Assembly (NCBI RefSeq): GCF_003721515.1
Contig: NZ_RJJD01000002.1
Coordinates: forward strand, 310,001 to 374,000
DNA length: 64,000 nt
Direction of reading: 5' to 3'
Origin: Rufibacter latericius
GTDB lineage: Bacteria; Bacteroidota; Bacteroidia; Cytophagales; Hymenobacteraceae
This document shows positions 7,732 to 15,964 of this stretch, piece after piece; the stretch's first letter is position 1; every line of letters starts with the position of its first letter. The position numbers and the translations under genes were made by a program. A model generated the notes under the pieces. The model was not told where the DNA came from and searched no databases. It saw nothing but the letters and a program-made list of their open reading frames with translations.

Positions 7732-9111
7732 ATGGGCATAGACAGATCAGGATGTATTCGTAGAAGTCAATTGCTGCTCCTTTGCGGGGCATTAGTTTTC
7801 TCAGGATGCTATAAAAAAGAAACCCGGCAGGAGGGAGAGCCTTCGCTGAATGCCAACACCGAGACCCGCCCTACTACCCAGAAACCGGATAAGGCACAAC
7901 AGGAGGAGCAACCAGCCAGTACCACTGCTTCGAAAGTTGATGTAGATATGTACCTGGAGGTTTCCAACGGGATGAAGGGATTTATGCCCCTTCCGGCCGC
8001 CGAGAAAGAGCCCACGGTTTTCCAACGGCAACTAAACAAACTTATCTCAGAGATACAGGACGGCATCTACGTGGATGCGAAGCGGTACTACCTGGCTGGT
8101 CAGAACACCCAAGGGCAACCCGTTTTAGACAGCGTTTCCTATAATACCCTTAAAAACACCATCACCAGCGGCATCCGGGCTGATGTGCGGGGTACGCCTT
8201 TGCCAGACTTATTGAGAGCCGCCCTGGAGAATTCCGTCAGAAAAGAAGCAGTGAGTGTTATTGTCTCGGATTTCATCCATGGGCCTGATCCAAACAACCC
8301 CGGACAGTTCCTTTCCCTGGACTCTGACATCAGAAGTAGCCTGAAACAGGCCGAGCACCAAAACCTGGTAGTGGCGGTGCTGGGGAATGCCTCGCCTTTC
8401 TTCGGGAATTATTTTCCGGCGGTGAAGAAACCGGCCGTTAAACGGACCCTCAACGGGGAAGAAGTGCCGTTTTATATCTGGGTGATTGGCAAGCAGCAGG
8501 AGGTGCAGACCGTCATTAACAAGGTGCTCCGGAATTTACCGGCCCAGCAAGCATACTTCGGGTTTGCTTATCCATCGGTTCCTTACTCGGCACTTCTCAA
8601 ATCCAATACTTTCAGGCCGCTGGGCGTTGTGTACTGTACCAGCCGGACGGCAGAAGTATGTACCAGCGTAAATTTAAAGCCCGAAAAAGAAGAGCCGGTA
8701 GAATTCACCATCGGGTTGAACCTCAGTGATTTCCCGGCTTCGCTTCAACAGGTAGCCTTCCTGAAGCAGCACCTGAAACTGGCCGTTACTGGCGGCAAGG
8801 CCTCTATTGGTACAGTAATTGCAGCTTCAGAAGACGTCAAGGCCACGCCAGAATTAGCCAAATACACGCATTTTGTCAGGGTACGGGTTCCAGAGCTTAC
8901 GGCCAACACCGGTTCTTTCACGCTGCAGTTGCCGCAGGTTCAACCGGCCTGGGTAAACCAATGGTCTACCGCCAACGACAACAACCCGGCCGGGGCGCAA
9001 AGGAAAACCTATCAACTGAATAATATCATGGAAGGCGTTCAGGCGTTATACCGTGATAAAAGCGAAAACGTATTTAGTATTACCATGAAGTTTAACAAAG
9101 AAACAAACTAA
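7732..9111 (+). CDS. VWA-like lipoprotein heading the tubulin/actin/motor cluster
   Basis: The 459-residue protein begins with a lipoprotein signal (lipobox LVFSGC, Cys about residue 26) and a T/Q/E-rich linker. The region DVDMYLEVSNGMKGFM (about residues 70-85) resembles the first strand and metal site of a von Willebrand A domain, but with E-S-G in place of the usual D-S-S of the DxSxS motif; a later VSVIVSDFIHG strand (about 173-183) resembles the second half of such a site. The C-terminal half is beta-rich. It is probably anchored to a membrane facing the periplasm. The stop is 2 bp before the next gene, so it is translationally linked to the cluster. VWA relatedness is my reading of motifs and needs a profile search. 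Confidence 0.65.
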   Translation: MGIDRSGCIRRSQLLLLCGALVFSGCYKKETRQEGEPSLNANTETRPTTQKPDKAQQEEQPASTTASKVDVDMYLEVSNGMKGFMPLPAAEKEPTVFQRQLNKLISEIQDGIYVDAKRYYLAGQNTQGQPVLDSVSYNTLKNTITSGIRADVRGTPLPDLLRAALENSVRKEAVSVIVSDFIHGPDPNNPGQFLSLDSDIRSSLKQAEHQNLVVAVLGNASPFFGNYFPAVKKPAVKRTLNGEEVPFYIWVIGKQQEVQTVINKVLRNLPAQQAYFGFAYPSVPYSALLKSNTFRPLGVVYCTSRTAEVCTSVNLKPEKEEPVEFTIGLNLSDFPASLQQVAFLKQHLKLAVTGGKASIGTVIAASEDVKATPELAKYTHFVRVRVPELTANTGSFTLQLPQVQPAWVNQWSTANDNNPAGAQRKTYQLNNIMEGVQALYRDKSENVFSITMKFNKETN

Positions 9112-9113
9112 GG

Positions 9114-9527
9114 ATGATCCAAAATTTCTTCTCCGGGCTGTATGAGCTTTTCCTGGGCCGACCAATGCCAGCCAACTACACCAATGATTATCGCGAGGTG
9201 GTTTTCCCTAACACGGGTATCCAACTGATTCTGATCTCGCTGGCCATGGTCATCCTCTATTATTACGTTTTCAACCGGGTCATGAGCACCGGCTTTTACA
9301 AACCCAAACACTGGATCATCATGCTCATCATCAATGCGGTCATCGCCTTCATTGTTCCTATTACCCAGGTGAACGGCAACGGCATTGAGACGCATTCTTA
9401 CACTTACACCTTTGCGCTGGTGAACGCAATCCTCAGCCTTATTCTATTCTTTATTTTCTCTTTACTGCTTAAAAAAGGATCTGTCCAGGCCTGGACAACT
9501 CCTATGAAATGGCCTCACACACGATAA
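9114..9527 (+). CDS. small three-helix membrane protein of the motor cluster
   Basis: The 137-residue protein has three predicted membrane helices (about residues 36-58, 67-87 and 98-121: ILISLAMVILYYYVF, WIIMLIINAVIAFIV, LVNAILSLILFFIFSLLL). No family is recognised. It starts 2 bp after the lipoprotein gene and ends 3 bp before the tubulin-like gene, which argues strongly for a shared transcript and function. It may be the membrane anchor linking the lipoprotein to the cytosolic GTPase; this is inference from position only. Confidence 0.7.
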   Translation: MIQNFFSGLYELFLGRPMPANYTNDYREVVFPNTGIQLILISLAMVILYYYVFNRVMSTGFYKPKHWIIMLIINAVIAFIVPITQVNGNGIETHSYTYTFALVNAILSLILFFIFSLLLKKGSVQAWTTPMKWPHTR

Positions 9528-9530
9528 ACT

Positions 9531-10982
9531 ATGGCAAAACTTTTTGTATTCGGAATTGGGGGCACGGGCTCCAGGGTAATCCGTTCCCTGGTCATGCTCA
9601 TGGCCGCCGGTGTCAAGATCAAGAACTGTGATAAGATAGTACCCATCATCATTGACCCCGATACCCAGAACGGGGATATGAACCGCACGGTAGAGCTCCT
9701 CAAAACCTACAAACACCTGCACGACCAATTGGGCAAACGTGACGAGGGCTTCTTCCACACCAACATAAGTACGCTTTCCAGCATCGCCGGCGACGGATCT
9801 TCCAAGATCAGAGACTCCTTTGTATACGATTTTGGAGGCATTAACAAGCCCTTCAAAGACCACGTAGGCTACAACCAACTGGATATTGACTCCCAGGCGT
9901 TGGTAGATTTGCTGTTCACCCCCGAGAACCTGAACAACAGCCTGGACGTGGGTTTCAGAGGCAGCCCGAACGTGGGCAGCGTGGTTTTGAACGAGATCAT
10001 TGATTCACCCGAGATGCGTTTCTTCGCCTCCAATTTCCAGGCCGGCGACCGTATTTTCTTCGTGAGCTCCATTTTCGGGGGAACTGGCGCCGCTGGTTTC
10101 CCGCTCTTGCTGAAGAACTTCAAGGATGTGCATTCCAAGCTGCCCAATGCCTCCAGCCTGAACTCGGCGCTGACCGGTGCTATGGTGGTGTTGCCGTATT
10201 TCTCCCTGGAGCAACCTGCCCCTGGTGTTGATGCGGATTTTATTGACTCCAACACATTTACTACAAAGGCCAAGGACGCGCTTTCGTATTACCAGAACCA
10301 CCTTACCGGGGTGAATGCCACGTACTATATCGGCGATACGCCAGACAAGCCGCTGGAGAACAATCCGGGTAGGGCCAGCCAGAAAAACGATGCGCATTTG
10401 GTGGAGTTGCTCAGCGCCTTATCTATCATCGATTTCATGGACTACTCAGACAATGAGCTGACCGGATCCTCCATGTACCATGAGTTCGGGTTGCGCGAAG
10501 ACGTAGACAATGTGCAGTTCTCGCATTTGGATCAGGAAACCAGAGACCGATTGGCCAAGCAGCTGATCAGGTTCCACTATTTCACCCGCTACTACAACAC
10601 GTATGTGCCCGAAGATGCCCAAGCTGCCTACGCCAAGGGGGTTGATCTTTCCGGAGCCATGCGCAATGAGCCTGTTTTCAAAGAACTGAACAAATTCCTG
10701 ACCAGTCCTGATTTTGGTTACGAATCCTGGCTTAGAGAGCTGAACAGAATGGAACGGACCTTCTCGGTCTTCCACCTGAACGAACCAGACTTTAACCGCA
10801 TGGTTTCAGATAAACAAGTGGAAACCGGCTTCCTGAACAAAGGCATCCATCAGGGCTCCTTCGTGAAAGAACTGAACCGGGCCTCAGAATCAATTTCGGA
10901 CCGGGAAGCCTTCAAGGCAACTATCAAAGCCTTCGAGATTGCTACAAACAATTTGGTAGAGGATAAGCTGAAGTATTCTTAA
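9531..10982 (+). CDS. tubulin/FtsZ-like GTPase
   Basis: The 483-residue protein opens with a nucleotide-binding loop FGIGGTGSR (residues 7-15) after a beta strand. At residues 183-189 it carries GGTGAAG within VSSIFGGTGAAGFPLL, the tubulin/FtsZ signature loop (GGGTG[ST]G) in a variant form. The arrangement (strand-loop GxGGTG, then about 170 residues, then the signature loop) is that of the Tubulin_2-type bacterial families rather than of FtsZ itself, which lacks this N-terminus. It presumably binds GTP and may polymerise at the membrane. It follows the membrane protein by 3 bp. The C-terminal 200 residues are helical and unassigned. Confidence 0.8.
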   Translation: MAKLFVFGIGGTGSRVIRSLVMLMAAGVKIKNCDKIVPIIIDPDTQNGDMNRTVELLKTYKHLHDQLGKRDEGFFHTNISTLSSIAGDGSSKIRDSFVYDFGGINKPFKDHVGYNQLDIDSQALVDLLFTPENLNNSLDVGFRGSPNVGSVVLNEIIDSPEMRFFASNFQAGDRIFFVSSIFGGTGAAGFPLLLKNFKDVHSKLPNASSLNSALTGAMVVLPYFSLEQPAPGVDADFIDSNTFTTKAKDALSYYQNHLTGVNATYYIGDTPDKPLENNPGRASQKNDAHLVELLSALSIIDFMDYSDNELTGSSMYHEFGLREDVDNVQFSHLDQETRDRLAKQLIRFHYFTRYYNTYVPEDAQAAYAKGVDLSGAMRNEPVFKELNKFLTSPDFGYESWLRELNRMERTFSVFHLNEPDFNRMVSDKQVETGFLNKGIHQGSFVKELNRASESISDREAFKATIKAFEIATNNLVEDKLKYS

Positions 10983-11002
10983 CGCGTTCTCCTTTGTTTT
11001 AG

Positions 11003-11031
11003 GGGCCTTTTTCAGAAAACGTCTTTAAAAC
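11003..11031. repeat. dispersed intergenic palindrome, copy 3
   Basis: GGGCCTTTTTCAGAAAAC continuing GTCTTTAAAAC, with an extra GTTTTA arm at 10996-11001. This is the most complete palindromic copy and lies between the tubulin-like and actin-like genes. Confidence 0.65.
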
Positions 11032-11069
11032 AGGAAACCCAAAATCGCCCTTACAAGGGATAACATGAA

Positions 11070-11110
11070 AAGAGAGGTTCCCCCGAAATCGTTGTTTCAG
11101 GCCTCTTTTT
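11070..11110 (+). terminator. possible weak terminator inside the motor cluster
   Basis: AGAGG (11073-11077 area) can pair with CCTCT (11102-11106), with an inner GAAA/TTTC stem, followed by a T run. The stem is short and bulged, so it could be an attenuator or chance. It lies between the tubulin-like and actin-like genes. Confidence 0.3.
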
Positions 11111-11139
11111 ACTTAAACATCTTAAAAGCAGATTGATTT

Positions 11140-14100
11140 ATGCCGAAAGTACTTCGTCTTCATAAAACCGGCTCTAACGTAGAAGGATGGGCTAAAACCA
11201 GCCAGATCACCAGCACCGAGATAAAGGACATGGTGGATGGTGCCGGTGGCCGGGCCCAGAAGATCAATGCCTCCATTCCTACGCCTTTTGCTCGCATGCA
11301 CCTGTTTGAGACAGCGTTTGACTTTGTGAAGCAAGGGGTGACCAACTCCCAGAACAGCATCTACCACAAGTTTGTGACCCATTTTTGGGATTTGTGGGAA
11401 TTGCTCTACAACCACCAAAGCTACGCGCAAGGCGGAAACAAAATCGTGATCCGTCGCTGGAACAAACACCAGCAGCTCTCGGCCATGCAGTCAAACCCCA
11501 ACACCAACCTGCTGGGCAAAACCTTGGAGCTGTTCATGAACGACAACCGGTTCCATGGCGTAGAGGACTTGTTCCTGTTTTACCTGGAATCTACTTCTCC
11601 GCGCGGAGACCGTCATTTGCAGTTGCTGGGCGGCACTTCGCCGTTGACCTTCCTGTTTGTGTCGCCTAACGTGCAGCCGTTGGCCATTAACCGGGCTCAG
11701 AACGTAGGTGTGTACTTTGACAACAATTTCATCTCTCTGAATGACCGCGAGCGTGATTTCAAGGAGTATGTGCACAAGCTGTTCGTATCCAACCCGGAGT
11801 ACATCCGGGCTTTTCCGGCGGTGTACAATGCCCTGGACGAGCACCTGCTAAAGAACATCAGCATGTCTGGGGTAGGAGGGCATACCGCTATTTCCGCCGA
11901 ATATCTTCCGTTGGTAGATTTGCAGCAGAACCCGGTACACGTTGGGCACCTGAACTTCCTGGTGAAAAAAGACCAGACCGCGGTGACCAGCAGCGATTTG
12001 TTTTTGCGCCCAACCAACCCCATGTTCACCGGAGACCGCCCGATCATCCTAAAACCAGACCTTCGGTTAGCACCCCATGTTAAGTACGTGAACAACCTGG
12101 CCTGGCCCACCAACACTAACGTAGGCTACTCAGACAGCAAAGAAATCGCAGCTCGTTCCCTGCCTGGGGTTGGGTTCAACTACCCGTACCTTACTGTCAA
12201 TGACCTGTTGCAGGAAACCATTGTTCAGGTGCCTTACGAAGTGAACACTGACCGTTTCTTCAGCGGCACGGTGCTGTACCAACCCGGCGTAACTGAGAAA
12301 ATCTTCAATTACCTGTTGCCGGTGACCAGCCTGTACTTTGAATATTTTACTCCTCAGGATTTAGCCACCCACCTCACGTTCTACGTGGATGTGAACCACG
12401 TTCGCGTTACCCTGCAGATACCCACCGAAAAGGGCAATGTAGTGTATGAACGCAGCTACTATGACAATCCGCTGAACTCAAAAGATGCCCACGGGGAGGT
12501 GATTCCTGAGAAAGGACATATCCTTAAATCTCGGGTGGGCATTGGGGTGTTTCCTTTTTACAAGTTCGTGGATGCCCCGGCCTACAATGATTTCTACAAA
12601 GTCATGCTGGTAGACGAGGACATTGATCCTTTGCTGGTAAACCGGAACCACTCACTTACCTTTTATTCTGGAGGCAGGCAATTGGATGCTGGTGGCGGCA
12701 TTATCTCAGCCACTTCGCAACGCAGAACCAAGAAAAGCAACAGCAGCGCGGGCAGCACTTACTACGAGATTAGAGGCACGCACTTTGACTATGCCGAGCT
12801 GGTACACGCCGGGGTAGACGTGACCGGCAGAGCCTTGATCGTTCCTAAGTTCCAGGAAATGCACCAGGGCATCCAGAACTTCACGTTTGCCATTGACTTC
12901 GGGACTTCCAACACGCACATCGCGTATACTTCCGGCTCCAATCAGCCACCGAAGGAGTTTTCTATCACAGCCAACGATCTGCAGGTGGTGATGCTGAACA
13001 AACCTTCTGATGATGCTTCCCTCACCGATTACCAACGGTTCCACAAAAGGGGCTTCGGGCGTTTGTTTGCCGTGGAGACATTACTGAAACGCGAGTTTAT
13101 TCCGTTGATCATCAACTCCGGCGGATCTTTGTACTCCTTTCCAACCAGAACGGCTACCTGTGAGTCCATCGACTTTGAGAACCAGATTCCTACTTTGTTC
13201 GGGAACATCAACATCGGGTTTTCCATCAACACCGAGGGCACGCACCAGGACCAGTACAAGCAGAACTACCACACCGATCTTAAGTGGAGCGAAACCCTTT
13301 CTAACACCGGCAAGCGCCGGATTGAGGCTTTCTTCACCGAGATCATGCTGCTCATCAAAAACAAGGTGGTCTTGAACAACGGAAACGTGGCGAACACCAA
13401 GGTGGTGTGGTTCGCGCCGCTGAGCTTTGATGATTATTCCCGCAACATGTTCCAGAATGTGTGGGATGGGGTTTACCACTCTGTTTTCAAAAACGGGCGT
13501 AATACAGCTTGCATCACTGAGTCTGTGGCGCCGTTCTATTTCCTGTCCAGAACCGGGGCCGTGGTTCCTAGTCAGGATGAAAACCTGATTAACGTGGATA
13601 TAGGCGGCGGTACCACCGACGTGCTTTTGTTTACCAACCGCAAGCCTTCACACAGCGCCTCGTTCCGCTTTGCGGGAAATGATTTGTGGGGCGATGGGTT
13701 CGCTTCGGTGAAGACGAGCAAAGACAACGGCTTGCTACAATACGGCGTGGCGCACGTGCTCCAGATTCCACTAACCGAGGAAGGCAAGGAATACAAGAAG
13801 TTCCTGGAAACCGCCCTGGATAACCCTGATTTCAGCTCCGCGGACATCACCAGTTTGCTTTTTAGCTACGACAAAGAACTGCATTATAGCTCCCAGTTAT
13901 TACAGGCAAGACAACTGCGCCTGATGTTCTACCTGCACTTTGGGGCATTGATGTACCACCTGGCGCAACTCACCCAGCAGTTAGGAACGCAAGTGCCGCG
14001 TTATATCTGCTTCAGCGGACAAGGCAGTTTGTACATCAAGTTGCTGAGCGCGGGTAATAACCTGTCTAATGTGGAGCGGTACGCTAAAACCATTTTCAAG

Positions 14101-14595
14101 AAAGTGACGGGCCAGGAGGCGCCGGCTAACTTTAAACTGGTGCTGGTAGACAACCCGAAACAGGTAACTGCCAACGGTGGTGCCATGGCTCTGGAAGGCA
14201 ACAACCTGTCTGACCTGACGGATATTCCGATTATGCGCCCAACTGGGGCCGCTACCGGCGAAGATGCGCTGAAAGCAATCAACAAGAGCCAGATCTCGTC
14301 TACCATCCGGCAGGAAGTATTGGACAATGTGATGGCGTGTTTGGAGATGCTTCTGGATGATGCAGACATTGCTCCGTTGATGCGTTCCATGGGCGTGGAG
14401 GTAGATCCGCACTGGATTTTGAACTTCATGCGGACGCACATTCAGGATAGCTACACAATGGTGCTGGAAGAAACCCTCAGAGGACTATCAGACCGTGAGC
14501 TGATCCCAGAGACCATGTTCTTCATGCCTTTGAAGCAGTCTTTGTACCTGTTGTCTAAAGAATTATACCAGCAACAGGTAGGGGCCCTCGTTTAA
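11140..14595 (+). CDS. giant actin/Hsp70-fold ATPase (SrfB-like)
   Basis: The 1151-residue protein has a C-terminal actin/Hsp70-type ATPase fold: phosphate-1 motif FAIDFGTSNTH (D586, G588-T589), phosphate-2 motif NVDIGGGTTDVLLF (D820, GGG 822-824, D827) and an adenosine-like motif ANGGAMALEG (about 1011-1020). The N-terminal 580 residues have no recognised domain and are mixed alpha/beta without signal peptide or membrane segment. Size and motif spacing resemble the 'virulence factor SrfB' group, but I cannot confirm this without a profile search. It is cytosolic, follows the tubulin-like gene by 157 bp, and is closed by a strong hairpin terminator. Pairing of an actin-fold with a tubulin-fold NTPase is unusual. 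Confidence 0.8.
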   Translation: MPKVLRLHKTGSNVEGWAKTSQITSTEIKDMVDGAGGRAQKINASIPTPFARMHLFETAFDFVKQGVTNSQNSIYHKFVTHFWDLWELLYNHQSYAQGGNKIVIRRWNKHQQLSAMQSNPNTNLLGKTLELFMNDNRFHGVEDLFLFYLESTSPRGDRHLQLLGGTSPLTFLFVSPNVQPLAINRAQNVGVYFDNNFISLNDRERDFKEYVHKLFVSNPEYIRAFPAVYNALDEHLLKNISMSGVGGHTAISAEYLPLVDLQQNPVHVGHLNFLVKKDQTAVTSSDLFLRPTNPMFTGDRPIILKPDLRLAPHVKYVNNLAWPTNTNVGYSDSKEIAARSLPGVGFNYPYLTVNDLLQETIVQVPYEVNTDRFFSGTVLYQPGVTEKIFNYLLPVTSLYFEYFTPQDLATHLTFYVDVNHVRVTLQIPTEKGNVVYERSYYDNPLNSKDAHGEVIPEKGHILKSRVGIGVFPFYKFVDAPAYNDFYKVMLVDEDIDPLLVNRNHSLTFYSGGRQLDAGGGIISATSQRRTKKSNSSAGSTYYEIRGTHFDYAELVHAGVDVTGRALIVPKFQEMHQGIQNFTFAIDFGTSNTHIAYTSGSNQPPKEFSITANDLQVVMLNKPSDDASLTDYQRFHKRGFGRLFAVETLLKREFIPLIINSGGSLYSFPTRTATCESIDFENQIPTLFGNINIGFSINTEGTHQDQYKQNYHTDLKWSETLSNTGKRRIEAFFTEIMLLIKNKVVLNNGNVANTKVVWFAPLSFDDYSRNMFQNVWDGVYHSVFKNGRNTACITESVAPFYFLSRTGAVVPSQDENLINVDIGGGTTDVLLFTNRKPSHSASFRFAGNDLWGDGFASVKTSKDNGLLQYGVAHVLQIPLTEEGKEYKKFLETALDNPDFSSADITSLLFSYDKELHYSSQLLQARQLRLMFYLHFGALMYHLAQLTQQLGTQVPRYICFSGQGSLYIKLLSAGNNLSNVERYAKTIFKKVTGQEAPANFKLVLVDNPKQVTANGGAMALEGNNLSDLTDIPIMRPTGAATGEDALKAINKSQISSTIRQEVLDNVMACLEMLLDDADIAPLMRSMGVEVDPHWILNFMRTHIQDSYTMVLEETLRGLSDRELIPETMFFMPLKQSLYLLSKELYQQQVGALV

Positions 14596-14601
14596 CCTCA
14601 T

Positions 14602-14637
14602 GCCTCAGATGCTTTCCAAAAAGCATCTGAGGCTTTT
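14602..14637 (+). terminator. intrinsic terminator after the actin-like ATPase
   Basis: GCCTCAGATGCTTT (14602-14615) pairs perfectly with AAAGCATCTGAGGC (14620-14633) over a 4-nt loop, followed by TTTT. It implies that the three downstream genes of the cluster are expressed at a different level or from their own promoters. Confidence 0.85.
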
Positions 14638-14674
14638 ATAACCACATTCATTAAACAAGACAAGAAATATCGGT

Positions 14675-15721
14675 ATGGAATATGTACCAATCATCATAGG
14701 TATAGTCGCGCTTTTAGTCGCGGCTTTCACCTTTTACAAAGTAAGTGGCATGGTGTACAGAACACAGGCCCTGGAAAGAAAAAACCGCGAATTGGAAGCA
14801 GGGCTTAAAGCGCTGGAAAACCAACTAAGAAGAAACGCCAAAAACCAGCCACAGGAAAGCAACCGCCCGGCCAGAGGACAACAACCCGCCCCGCAGCAAC
14901 CGCAGAATCCCCGTAACCAGCAACCGCAAACCCAGGAGCCCAGAAAGCAACAAGGTCAGCAACCCGGCAGAGGGCAGCAGCAACCCGAGCAACGCGCCCC
15001 TCAGAACCAACCACAGCAACAGCGAACCCCACAGGAACCCCGGCAAAAGCAGGAAGGACAGCCTCAGCAGCAAAGACCGCCGCGCGAACCCCGTGAGCCT
15101 AGAGAACCCCGGGAACAGCGGCAACCGCAGGAGCCTCGTCAGAAACAACCTCAGCAACCGCAACCACAACCTGCTGCTCAGGGTGGAGGAGCCAGCCAGG
15201 CCCAACGTCCGCCGCAGCAACCACAGCAGCCCAGAAGAAACGAAAACCGCAGGAGAGACCCTATGAACGCACCAGACCAGGAAGGAAATCCATCGGCGCA
15301 GCCCGCTTCGTCCGTTACTTTAGGCCACGCGATTGTAGGAGATGATCTGCTTAACGAGTTGACGTTGGAGCAAACCCCACAGTCCCAGCCCGAAGCTCCG
15401 GTAAGTCGTACCCGTTACGCTATCATTCCGGAAGACGGCACCATCAAAACACACCAACTGCAGCAACGCCCAGATTCAGACTCTTACCTGGAGATTGACT
15501 CTCCCTCTGATGGAAGCAACAGTACACCGTACCGGTTCAACCTGGCGGGAAACCAGGCCTTTGTGATCTCCCAGGGAATGGACCGCCTGGAGAATGCGTT
15601 CTCCTTTGAGAAACCCTCTAACCGTATGGTCAGCCGGATTGTCCATCAGGGCGATGGGCTTTTGGTTAGAACCAGCAGTGGCTGGAAAATTCAGGACAAA
15701 GCCAAAATCGATTTCCGGTAA
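14675..15721 (+). CDS. membrane-anchored P/Q/R-rich protein of the motor cluster
   Basis: The 348-residue protein has an N-terminal membrane helix (about residues 4-24, VPIIIGIVALLVAAFTFYKV), a short charged coiled coil (RTQALERKNRELEAGLKALENQL), then about 140 residues (55-195) dominated by Pro, Gln, Arg and Glu with recurring REPREPREPREQ and PQQ units, and a folded C-terminal domain of about 140 residues (from SVTLGHAIVGDDLL to the end) that is not recognised. The low-complexity tract may span a distance such as the periplasm or act as a flexible tether. It lies between the actin-like ATPase and the ExbB-like channel and is most likely part of the same machine. Confidence 0.65.
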   Translation: MEYVPIIIGIVALLVAAFTFYKVSGMVYRTQALERKNRELEAGLKALENQLRRNAKNQPQESNRPARGQQPAPQQPQNPRNQQPQTQEPRKQQGQQPGRGQQQPEQRAPQNQPQQQRTPQEPRQKQEGQPQQQRPPREPREPREPREQRQPQEPRQKQPQQPQPQPAAQGGGASQAQRPPQQPQQPRRNENRRRDPMNAPDQEGNPSAQPASSVTLGHAIVGDDLLNELTLEQTPQSQPEAPVSRTRYAIIPEDGTIKTHQLQQRPDSDSYLEIDSPSDGSNSTPYRFNLAGNQAFVISQGMDRLENAFSFEKPSNRMVSRIVHQGDGLLVRTSSGWKIQDKAKIDFR

Positions 15722-15795
15722 AATAAGCTGGTGAAAATTTACCTGAACCCCAGTTGAGGTAAACTAAAACCAAAATGCATGGAAGAACCGCTTTC

Positions 15796-15825
15796 GGCCT
15801 GTTTTCTGAAAAACGGGTTGAAAAC
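15796..15825. repeat. dispersed intergenic palindrome, copy 4
   Basis: GGCCTGTTTTCTGAAAAACG continuing GGTTGAAAAC, located between the P/Q-rich gene and the channel gene. Confidence 0.6.
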
Positions 15826-15863
15826 GGTTCTTCTTTCTTATAAGGTTTTGAAAGTAGTTACTA

Positions 15864-15871
15864 TACCTTTG
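15864..15871 (+). promoter_or_regulatory. possible -7 box for the channel/MotB-like pair
   Basis: TACCTTTG is an exact TAnnTTTG match about 94 bp before the channel start. A TTTTG occurs upstream but at 13 bp, shorter than the usual 19-21 bp, so the -33 element is not convincing. It would give the channel pair its own transcript. Confidence 0.4.
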
Positions 15872-15964
15872 TGCTATTTGCATCAAACCTGTAACCTGCT
15901 ACCACCACGCCATTAATAGGATTTGGCGCTTTCTAACTGCCCAAATTTCTGATACATTACATCC

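Noticed and set aside
14840..15260. Short repeats in the P/Q-rich gene considered as a CRISPR or tandem repeat array
   Set aside because: The repeats are irregular codon-level repeats within an open frame, with no constant spacers.
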